The notes under the pieces were generated by a model. It ran no database searches. It was not told the origin of the DNA and saw only the letters and a program-made list of their open reading frames with translations. From assembly GCF_021026295.1 (NCBI RefSeq), contig NZ_JAJNDA010000007.1, forward strand, positions 124,001 to 188,000: DNA of 64,000 nucleotides, in the 5' to 3' direction. Each line of letters opens with the position of its first letter. Within the stretch, counting starts at the first letter, position 1. A program made the position numbers and the translations under genes. Origin of the DNA: Actinomycetospora soli (GTDB lineage: Bacteria; Actinomycetota; Actinomycetes; Mycobacteriales; Pseudonocardiaceae). Below, piece by piece: positions 21,117 to 27,345 of the stretch.

Positions 21117-21252
21117 CCACCTGGGACGACGGATGGCGTGACCTCTCGACGGGGCGGGGGGACGGGCGCGCCCATGATGCCCGGGGCCGGGTCGACCCGC
21201 GGTGAGGGCCCGGGGCGCGCCCGGCGCGGGGTCGGGGCGGGCCGGGGCGGCG

Positions 21253-22317
21253 TCAGGCGGGCGGCAGGATGTCGGCGAGGTCGAAGCTGGTGGGCCGCTC
21301 GAGCTGGTCGTAGGTGCACGACGACGGGTCGCGGTCCGGGCGCCAGCGGACGAACTGCGTGGTGTGCCGGAAACGGTCGCCCTCGAGGTAGTCGTAGCGC
21401 ACCTCGACCACCCGCTCGGGGCGCAGCGGGACGAACGACAGGTCCTTGCCGGCGTTCCACCGGCTGGTCTCGTTCTTGCGCGGCGTCCGTTCGCCCTGCT
21501 CGTGGGCGGCCCAGTTCCAGGGGTGCTCGTCGAAGGTGGTGACGAGCGGCTGCAGCTCGGCCATCAGCTCGCGACGACGGGCCATGGTGAAGGCCCCGAC
21601 GACGCCGACGCTCGCGAGCGTCCCGTCGGCGGTGTGCAGTCCGAGCAACAGCGACCCGAGCGCGTCGGGCCCCGACTTGTGCACGCGGTAGCCCGCGACG
21701 ACGCAGTCGGCGGTGCGCTCGTGCTTGATCTTGCTCATGACGCGCTTGTCGGGCTGGTAGGTCAGGTCGGGCTTCTTCGCGATGAGCCCGTCCAGGCCGG
21801 CGCCCTCGAACCGGACGAACCAGTCCTGCGCCTGGTCGTGGTCGGTGGTCATCGGGGTGACGTGCACCGGGGCGCGGTCGTCGACCACCTCGACGAGCCG
21901 GGCGCGGCGCTCGGCGAAGGGCCGCCGGGTGAGGTCCTCGTCGTCGACGGCGAGCAGGTCGAAGGCCACGAACGACGCCGGGGTCTGCCCGGAGAGCAGG
22001 GTGACCCGCGAGACGGCGGGGTGGATGCGCTGCTGGAGCGCCTCGAAGTCCAGGCCGTGCCCGTCGGCGGTGGCGACGATGATCTCGCCGTCGACCACGC
22101 ACCGCGGGGGCAGGTGCTCCTTGAGGGCCGCCACGACCTCGGGGAAGTACCGCGTCATCGGCTTGGTGTTCCGGCTGCCGATCTCCACCTCGTCGCCGTC
22201 GCGGAAGACCACGGCCCGGAAGCCGTCCCACTTGGGCTCGAAGCACTGGCCGTCCGGGATCGACTTCACGGGCTTGGCCAGCATCGGGAGCACCGGCGGC
22301 ATCACGGGCAGGTCCAC
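21253..22317 (-). CDS. ligC: ATP-dependent DNA ligase, LigC-type
   Basis: This encodes 354 residues from a GTG. FEPKWDGFRAVVFRD contains the adenylated lysine (K29, motif I). GSRNTKPMTRYFPEV (motif Ia), VVDGEIIV (motif III), DGLIAKKPDLTYQPDKR (motif IV) and MSKIKHERTADCVVAGYR (motif V) follow. An OB-fold C-terminal domain completes the protein. The size matches mycobacterial LigC1/LigC2-type stand-alone ligases rather than LigD with polymerase and nuclease domains. These seal nicks with ATP and support alternative end joining or excision repair. No Ku gene is in the window. Confidence 0.9.
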   Translation of the reverse strand: MDLPVMPPVLPMLAKPVKSIPDGQCFEPKWDGFRAVVFRDGDEVEIGSRNTKPMTRYFPEVVAALKEHLPPRCVVDGEIIVATADGHGLDFEALQQRIHPAVSRVTLLSGQTPASFVAFDLLAVDDEDLTRRPFAERRARLVEVVDDRAPVHVTPMTTDHDQAQDWFVRFEGAGLDGLIAKKPDLTYQPDKRVMSKIKHERTADCVVAGYRVHKSGPDALGSLLLGLHTADGTLASVGVVGAFTMARRRELMAELQPLVTTFDEHPWNWAAHEQGERTPRKNETSRWNAGKDLSFVPLRPERVVEVRYDYLEGDRFRHTTQFVRWRPDRDPSSCTYDQLERPTSFDLADILPPA

Positions 22318-22344
22318 CGCGACAGTCTCCCGAACGCCGGCCCG

Positions 22345-22947
22345 CTACTGCACGCGCGGGCTGCGCGAGGCCGCGGCGTCGAGCTCGAGGCGGACCGCGG
22401 TGGGCAGCGCGTCCACCGAGAACGCCTGCCGGGCACGGGCGAGGACCCGGCCGTCGATGTCGGCCCAGACGTCGCGGACGTCGGTGCCCTCGACCAGCCA
22501 CAGCGACATGCGCAGCGCGGGCCTGCGCTCGGTGCCGACCATCCGCACGCGCGCCCGGCTCACCCCGTCGATGGCCTCGGCGTCGTGGCGGACGGCGTCG
22601 GCGATGGCCGAGTGGTCCACCGTCAGGCGCTCGCCCGGGGTCTCGGAGAGCACGACGTCGGGTCGCGGCTCGGGGCGCAGCGAGCGCACCGCCCAGGTCA
22701 GCCCGACGACGAGCAGGACGACCCCGGCCGCGATCGCGATCCAGCGGGACAGGTCGGCGTTCTGGGTCACCCAGCCCGTGACGACCGGGTCGAACAGCGG
22801 GCGCTGGGCCCGGTTGGACCCGAACACCCCGGTGCCGAGCAGCACCACCAGGACGCCGAGGGCGAGCAGGACGAGCCCGGAGAGGACGACGAGCGTGCGG
22901 TCGCCCGCGGCGGAGCGGGCGACGGCGGCCCGGGAGCGGCGGCTCAC
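22345..22947 (-). CDS. Asp23-operon membrane anchor-like protein (AmaP family)
   Basis: This encodes 200 residues, two N-terminal membrane helices (LVVLSGLVLLALGVLVVLLG and WIAIAAGVVLLVVGLTWAV) followed by a soluble alpha/beta domain. The layout matches the alkaline-shock membrane anchor AmaP found in Asp23/Gls24 operons. It would hold Asp23-type proteins at the cytoplasmic membrane. It is the last gene of the seven-gene operon, and its GTG overlaps the preceding stop (GTGA). The gene ends 28 bp before the ligase start, so read-through is possible. Confidence 0.75.
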   Translation of the reverse strand: MSRRSRAAVARSAAGDRTLVVLSGLVLLALGVLVVLLGTGVFGSNRAQRPLFDPVVTGWVTQNADLSRWIAIAAGVVLLVVGLTWAVRSLRPEPRPDVVLSETPGERLTVDHSAIADAVRHDAEAIDGVSRARVRMVGTERRPALRMSLWLVEGTDVRDVWADIDGRVLARARQAFSVDALPTAVRLELDAAASRSPRVQ

Positions 22948-23477
22948 TTGACCCCCTTGGTGGCGGCGACGGTGACGGAGACGCGCGGGCGGCGGGCGAG
23001 GGGCAGGCGGCCGAGGACCTCGTCGACCCGTTCCCGCACGGCGGTGCGCACCTCCTCCGGGGTGTCGAGGGTCCCGGCGCGCACGACGACCTTCTTCTGC
23101 GAGGCCACCACCGAGGCGGAGACGACCTCGGCGTGCGAGCGGACCTCGTGGCCGACGGCGCGGGCGAGCGAGCGCGGCGAGGTGGTGACGGTGACCTCGG
23201 GGACGGGCTCGGTGAGCGTGACGTCGTGGCGGCGGGCCACCAGGCCGACGAGCAGCACGAGCAGCCCGACGACCGCGACGCCGATCGCGATGCCGCGCAC
23301 GGTCCCCGAGGACCAGGTCAGGCCCGCGACGGCGGCCTGCCACGTGGGCCACGGCACCACCAGCGGCGAGGACGTCGGCGCCACCCAGGCGACGATCACC
23401 TCGAGGGCGGTGAGCACGCCGACGCCGGCGACGAGCAGGCCGAGCAGCGGCGAGAGCAGCCGCAGGAGGACACGCAT
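22944..23477 (-). CDS. DUF6286 membrane protein of the Asp23 operon
   Basis: This encodes 177 residues with two hydrophobic segments (LLGLLVAGVGVLTALEVIVAWV and GIAIGVAVVGLLVLLVGLVA). A soluble tail of about 90 residues follows (TVTTSPRSLARAVGHEVRSHAEVVSASVVASQKKVVV). The order and the tail fit the DUF6286 family of actinobacterial Asp23 clusters. It overlaps its upstream neighbour by one base (TGATG) and its downstream neighbour by four. Function in the family is unproven; a membrane partner of Asp23 proteins is inferred. Confidence 0.78.
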   Translation of the reverse strand: MRVLLRLLSPLLGLLVAGVGVLTALEVIVAWVAPTSSPLVVPWPTWQAAVAGLTWSSGTVRGIAIGVAVVGLLVLLVGLVARRHDVTLTEPVPEVTVTTSPRSLARAVGHEVRSHAEVVSASVVASQKKVVVRAGTLDTPEEVRTAVRERVDEVLGRLPLARRPRVSVTVAATKGVK

Positions 23478-23902
23478 CACTGCACCCGGGAGGTGGGGGC
23501 CGCGGGACCGGCCGGGACGGACAGGGCGGACACGGAGACGTCGAGCGAGCGCACCGCGTACCCGGTGAGGGTCTGCACGCGCTCGCGGACGTTGCCGCGG
23601 ACCGCGTCGACGGTGAGCGCGATCGGCGCGGGGTAGGCCAGCGGGACCTCGAGGCGCAGGTCGACCTGGTCGCCGTAGCCGGAGACCTTCGCCGACGCCC
23701 CGGCCTCGCCGAAGCCCAGCCCGGCGACGCGGCGCTCGGTGCGCACCGTGCCCTCCGTCGAGTCGGCGGCGTGCTCGGCGATGCGGCGCACCACCCCGAA
23801 GGAGATGTCGAGGCTGCCGCGGCCGCCGGGCTCGTCGTCGGCCGCGGGCGTGGACCCGACGACCGGGACGGGCGTGGTGGCGTCCGAGGACGGCGTGCTC
23901 AT
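23477..23902 (-). CDS. Asp23/Gls24 family envelope stress protein (second copy)
   Basis: This encodes 141 residues. After a disordered Pro/Thr-rich N-terminus of about 30 residues comes the Asp23 domain: LDISFGVVRRIAEHAADSTEGTVR, VSGYGDQVDLRLEVPLAYPAPI, and NVRERVQTLTGYAVRSLDVSVSAL. Asp23 proteins are small, abundant, membrane-associated factors linked to cell-envelope stress. It overlaps the DUF2273-like gene by 4 bp upstream. This is one of three Asp23-type proteins in the operon and shorter than the first copy. Confidence 0.88.
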   Translation of the reverse strand: MSTPSSDATTPVPVVGSTPAADDEPGGRGSLDISFGVVRRIAEHAADSTEGTVRTERRVAGLGFGEAGASAKVSGYGDQVDLRLEVPLAYPAPIALTVDAVRGNVRERVQTLTGYAVRSLDVSVSALSVPAGPAAPTSRVQ

Positions 23903-24078
23903 CGGTCGCGACCGCGGCCGGTGAACTGCGTGATGTCGAGCTCGCCGTCGAGCACGCGGCCGACGACGAGGCCCAGGATGCCGAGCACGAGGGCGATGAA
24001 GAATCCGACGAGACCGCCGGCGGCGGCGGCGACGCCGAGCAGGAGGCCGACGAACAGGCCGGCCGTGGTGGCGCTCAT
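23899..24078 (-). CDS. Small DUF2273-like membrane protein
   Basis: This encodes 59 residues: two closely spaced hydrophobic segments (TTAGLFVGLLLGVAAAAGGLVG and FFIALVLGILGLVVGRVLDG) and a polar tail DITQFTGRGRDR. Small double-helix membrane proteins of this type (DUF2273) recur in Asp23 operons. Its stop overlaps the next Asp23 start. It begins 35 bp after the J-domain-like gene, the only appreciable gap in this otherwise overlapping run. Confidence 0.75.
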   Translation of the reverse strand: MSATTAGLFVGLLLGVAAAAGGLVGFFIALVLGILGLVVGRVLDGELDITQFTGRGRDR

Positions 24079-24113
24079 GAGATGGAGCTCCCGAGATCGA
24101 GGGTGGGGCGGGG

Positions 24114-24464
24114 TCAGACGACCCGGCGGGTACGGACCGGGTTGAGGGGGGCGCGGCCCAGCCAACGACGGCCGGCCCGCAGGGTGCGGGGGACGACGTG
24201 GCCGGAGACCGCGACGATCGGGGCGTCGAGCCGCGGGTCGTCGTCGGCGATCCGCCAGCGGGGCGGGGCGTCGGTGCGGGCCCCGGGGCCGCCGGCGGCG
24301 GTGCCGGTGCCGTCGGGTGCGGTCCCGACGGCCTCGAACGGGGAGCGCCCGGCGCGGAACGCCGCCAGACCCCGCCGGAAGACCTCCGGGTCGCCGCCCA
24401 CGTCGGGGTGGTGCCGGCGGACGAAGGCCCGGAACTCGCCGGCCGGGGTCGGGGCGGCGCTCAC
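24114..24464 (-). CDS. Small protein with J-domain-like HPD segment
   Basis: This encodes 116 residues from a GTG that overlaps the upstream stop (GTGA). The N-terminus reads AGEFRAFVRRHHPDVGGDPEVFRRGLAAFRAG, containing the HPD tripeptide and the following helix seen at the end of DnaJ J-domains, but without a full J-domain. The middle is a Gly/Thr-rich linker and the tail is basic (RRWLGRAPLNPVRTRRVV). It sits inside the Asp23 operon. Contact with an Hsp70 partner is conceivable from the HPD motif but not shown. Confidence 0.65.
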   Translation of the reverse strand: MSAAPTPAGEFRAFVRRHHPDVGGDPEVFRRGLAAFRAGRSPFEAVGTAPDGTGTAAGGPGARTDAPPRWRIADDDPRLDAPIVAVSGHVVPRTLRAGRRWLGRAPLNPVRTRRVV

Positions 24465-24898
24465 GGTGCGGGCGCCCCGGCGGGATCGGTCGGGTCGGTC
24501 GGGTCGGCGAGGTCGGTGACGACGACGTCGACCCGGCGGGCGCCGGTCTCGGCCGCCACCAGCGCCCGGAGGGCCTCGGCGGTCGGCCGCACCCGTGCGC
24601 CGAGCCGGAGCACCACGCTGACCCGGGCGGGCTCGTCACCGTCGCCGAGGGCGACGCCGACGAGCCGACGCCCCGGCAGGTAGGTGGCGACGGCCCCGAA
24701 GGTGCCGCCGGAGAGCCGGACCACGTCGGGGTGGGCGAGCAACGCCCCCGCGACCCGCTCGGAGAGCGAGCCGCGTCCGGGGGCGTCGGCCGATCCGGGC
24801 GACACGGCGCGCACGCCGGCGGCCGCGGCCGTGTCCAGCTGCGGTCCGCGGGGCGGCACGGCGCCGGCGGCCGGGCCCGGCCCGGCGGGCCCGCTCAC
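24461..24898 (-). CDS. Asp23-operon protein, divergent Asp23-like
   Basis: This encodes 145 residues. A flexible Pro/Ala-rich N-terminus is followed by GSLSERVAGALLAHPDVVRLSGGTFG and a strand-helix pattern (SVVLRLGARVRPTAEALRALVAAETGARRVDVVVTDL). That pattern recalls the dodecin/Asp23 alpha-beta core. It ends in an unusual acidic DPTDPTDPAG repeat. Both ends overlap neighbours by 4 bp, indicating tight coupling with the first Asp23 gene and the HPD protein. The family assignment is tentative. Confidence 0.65.
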   Translation of the reverse strand: MSGPAGPGPAAGAVPPRGPQLDTAAAAGVRAVSPGSADAPGRGSLSERVAGALLAHPDVVRLSGGTFGAVATYLPGRRLVGVALGDGDEPARVSVVLRLGARVRPTAEALRALVAAETGARRVDVVVTDLADPTDPTDPAGAPAP

Positions 24899-25380
24899 TC
24901 GACCCGCGAGGTCGGGGCCGGCGCGGGCTGCGAGTCGTCCTCGTCGCCGGGCATGTGGATGTCGTTGACGGCGATGTTGACCTCGATGACCTCGAGGCCG
25001 GTCATCTGCTCGACGGCACCGATGACGTTGCGGCGGACCGCGCGGGCCAGCTCGACGATGCCGGCGCCGTACTCGACGACGATGTCGAGGTCGATCGCGG
25101 CCTGCTTCTCGCCGACCTCCACCTGCACGCCCGCGGCCTGCGAGGTGCCGGTGCCGCCGGGGATGCGCTCCCGGATGGCGCCGAAGGCCCGCGAGACGCC
25201 GCCGCCCATCGAGTAGACGCCCGAGACCTCGCGCGCGGCGATGCCGGCGATCTTCTGCACCACGCCGGAGGCGATCGTGGTCTTGCCCTGCCCCGAGTCG
25301 TCCGCGAGGCGGGAGGGGGTGGCGCCGCCGGTCCGCGGCGCGGCCGGCGTGGTCGTGGCCGAGTCGGAAGGGGTCGTCAT
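24895..25380 (-). CDS. Asp23/Gls24 family envelope stress protein (first copy)
   Basis: This encodes 161 residues and is the first gene of the operon. The Asp23 domain is well preserved: TTIASGVVQKIAGIAAREVSGVYSMGGG, VQVEVGEKQAAIDLDIVVEYGAGIVELARAVRRNVIGAVEQMTGLEVIEVNIAVNDIHM. It ends in TSRVE, echoing the TSRVQ end of the second copy. A role in envelope or alkaline stress tolerance is inferred from the family. The 112-bp gap upstream (25381-25492) holds a run of ten G residues at 25400-25409 and should contain the operon promoter, which I could not place. Confidence 0.9.
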   Translation of the reverse strand: MTTPSDSATTTPAAPRTGGATPSRLADDSGQGKTTIASGVVQKIAGIAAREVSGVYSMGGGVSRAFGAIRERIPGGTGTSQAAGVQVEVGEKQAAIDLDIVVEYGAGIVELARAVRRNVIGAVEQMTGLEVIEVNIAVNDIHMPGDEDDSQPAPAPTSRVE

Positions 25381-25492
25381 GAGGGGCGCTCCTCTGCGCG
25401 GGGGGGGGGCGGGGACGGTCCGTGTCCTGCCGGACGGTGCGGCCGCGTGTTCGCGGCCGACTACCCGTCGGACGGCGGGCGCCGGGGAACCG

Positions 25493-26251
25493 TCACGGAT
25501 TGTCACCCGAACGGACGAACGTGTACCGGAGCAGGAGCCCGTCGTCGTGCGCGAGGGCCGCGGCGAGGCGCAGGGGGAGCGGCGTCGGCAGCCCGGGGCC
25601 GGCCAGGATGCGCCCCGGTCCGCCCCCGACCAGCGACGGCGCCACCGAGAGACAGAGCTCGTCGACCAGCCCGGCCGCGGCGAACGAGCCGAACAGCACG
25701 GGCCCGCCCTCGCACAGCACGCGCGCCAGGCCGCGGGCGGCGAGGGCGTCGAGCACCGCCGCGGGGGAGAGGTCGCCCGCGTCGAGGACGTCGGCCACCG
25801 ACCCGTAGCGGCGCGCGGCCGCCGGGGCCGCCGCGGTGGTCGTCACGATCAGCGGGGGGACCCTGGTGTCGGTGAACAACGCCGCCCCCGGGTCGAGGGC
25901 GGGCGAGGCGGTGACCACCGCGACGGGCGGGACCGCGGCCTGGCCGCGCCCACGACGGCGTGCCCGCATCGCCTCCGACGTCCGGGCCCCGCGGTAGTCC
26001 TCCGCGCGCACCGTGCCCGACCCGGCCACGATCACGTCGGCGAGCTCCCGGAGCAGGCCGAACACCGTGCGGTCGCCGGGCGCGTCCAGGCCCGCGGAGC
26101 GCCCGTCGACGCTGACCGCGCCGTCGGCGCTGGCGGCGAAGTTCACCCGGACGAACGGGCGGCCCGTCGGCGCCGGATGCGCGTAGAGGGCCGCGAGGGC
26201 GTCCCGGTCGAGCTCGCCGTCGGGCCCGCCGGGCGGCCAGACGTGCCTCAC
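25493..26251 (-). CDS. RibD C-terminal-like pyrimidine reductase
   Basis: This encodes 252 residues from a GTG. It has the DHFR-like fold of the RibD reductase domain: RPFVRVNFAASADGAVSVDGRSAGL, DRTVFGLLRELADVIVAGSGTVRAEDY, VLCEGGPVLFGSFAAAGLVDELCLSVAP and GGGPGRIL. The deaminase half of RibD is absent. It may reduce the riboflavin intermediate 5-amino-6-ribosylamino-uracil phosphate with NADPH. Stand-alone members are common in actinobacteria and some have other roles. It starts 7 bp after the DUF3072 stop. Confidence 0.85.
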   Translation of the reverse strand: MRHVWPPGGPDGELDRDALAALYAHPAPTGRPFVRVNFAASADGAVSVDGRSAGLDAPGDRTVFGLLRELADVIVAGSGTVRAEDYRGARTSEAMRARRRGRGQAAVPPVAVVTASPALDPGAALFTDTRVPPLIVTTTAAAPAAARRYGSVADVLDAGDLSPAAVLDALAARGLARVLCEGGPVLFGSFAAAGLVDELCLSVAPSLVGGGPGRILAGPGLPTPLPLRLAAALAHDDGLLLRYTFVRSGDNP

Positions 26252-26258
26252 CCCCGCC

Positions 26259-26729
26259 TCACTGCTGCGTGCGCTTCTGCAGGTCGTCGATCGCGCGGGA
26301 GGCCTGCGACTTCGTCAGGTCGGCCGGCGGCTCCTCCCCGGCCCGCTGGGCGAGCGTCTCCAGGTAGCTCGCCTGCGGGCCGGTCATCGGCTCGTCGCCG
26401 GTGACCCACTCGCCCGTGGGCCGCTCCTGGCGGTCCGAGTCGGCCGAGCCCTGCAGGCGCTCGATCTCGTCGGAGGCCTGCGCCTTGGTCAGCTCGGTGG
26501 GCGGCTCCTCGCCCGCCTGCTGGGCGAGTGTCTCCAGGTAGCTGGCCTGCGGGCCGGTCATCGGCTCGTCGCCGGTGACCCAGTTCGCCGGGTCCTTCTC
26601 CGCGGCGGACCCCTCGCCCTGCTGCTTCACCTCGTGCGGATCCGGAGGTGTGACGCCCGCGTGACGGGAGGGGTCTTGGCCGGACGGCGTGTCGCCCGGC
26701 AGACTGTCCCGCGTGTCGGTCTCGCTCAT
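26259..26729 (-). CDS. Tandem DUF3072 protein
   Basis: This encodes 156 residues. A polar N-terminus precedes two nearly identical copies of one unit. Each starts WVTGDEPMTGPQASYLETLAQ, continues AGEEPP..LTK.QAS..I..LQ and is separated by a short acidic/Gln linker. The unit is DUF3072, a short helical module of unknown function seen in actinobacteria; most proteins have one copy. The strong conservation between copies at DNA level indicates a recent internal duplication or gene conversion. Glycine- and aspartate-rich, it is likely a soluble cytoplasmic protein. Confidence 0.85.
   Translation of the reverse strand: MSETDTRDSLPGDTPSGQDPSRHAGVTPPDPHEVKQQGEGSAAEKDPANWVTGDEPMTGPQASYLETLAQQAGEEPPTELTKAQASDEIERLQGSADSDRQERPTGEWVTGDEPMTGPQASYLETLAQRAGEEPPADLTKSQASRAIDDLQKRTQQ
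26337..26599. repeat. Direct repeat encoding the two DUF3072 units
   Basis: Two copies of one coding segment lie about 180 bp apart (about 26337-26418 and 26511-26599 on the complementary strand). They share long identical blocks such as CCGGTCATCGGCTCGTCGCC. The translated units differ at only a few positions. The near-identity of synonymous positions points to recent duplication. Confidence 0.7.
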
Positions 26730-27345
26730 GATGGCTCCCGAGGTCTCGGCCGTCGTGCGGCGTGGTCGGCTGGTGACGGGCGACGATCGCACCGCGGGTC
26801 GGCACAGACCCGCCGCACGGTCGAACACCCGTTCGACACGGTAGCGGCATACCCCGACACCGGGGCCCCGATACCCGACGGACCCCGCAGATCGGGCTGC
26901 GGCAGGCACCGTCGGACGACCGGGACCGGCCGCCCGCCGCGGTGACCCCGCGCGGCGCGCCGGCAGCCGCCCTCCACCAGGCACCACCGTCCCGCGTGAC
27001 AGCGTCGTCACGGCCGGGGGACCACCGGGCGACGGGACCGTTGCCGGAACGTGGCGATCAGCACGATTCGAATCAGCGACGCATGCGTGCGCCGGGCGAT
27101 CACCACCGTTAACGTCAGGTTGCTTCGGCCACCACACGGCCACGACGTCCGGCGCGGGCCGCACGGACGCGTCCCGGCCGCCGGAGCCGGCCCGAACCCC
27201 ACCCGGACCTGCTGACCACCGCCCGCCGCCGGGCGGCACACGCGTGCCGCCCACCGACCCACCCCGGGGACACCCCGGCGCCGCATCCTCCGTGCCCGGA
27301 CCGGGCCGGGACCACCACACGACGACGACGGGAGGGCACGAGGCC
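26730..27345. other. 616-bp region between DUF3072 gene and gltB
   Basis: No convincing gene. It serves as the promoter region for gltBD to the right and the DUF3072 gene to the left. Visible elements are the GTGAC-N6-GTCAC inverted repeat (26996-27011), the perfect GATTCGAATC palindrome (27066-27075) and a GTTAAC hexamer near 27109. GGAGGG lies shortly before the gltB GTG. No -10/-35 pair stands out. Confidence 0.6.
26996..27011. promoter_or_regulatory. GlnR-box-like inverted repeat upstream of gltB
   Basis: GTGAC, six bases, then GTCAC. The first half fits the GTnAC half of the actinobacterial GlnR box (GTnAC-N6-GaAAC) and the second half matches at three of five bases. It lies 335 bp from the gltB start. 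Nitrogen control of glutamate synthase is biologically reasonable, but the site is unproven. Confidence 0.35.

Noticed and set aside
25400-25409. Run of ten G residues upstream of the Asp23 operon
   Set aside because: Could cause slippage or form G-quadruplex with other runs, but it is non-coding and a single tract; no functional claim.
26634-26945. Plus-strand frame of 103 codons between DUF3072 gene and gltB
   Set aside because: Partly antisense to the DUF3072 gene, Arg-rich, and no ribosome-binding site.
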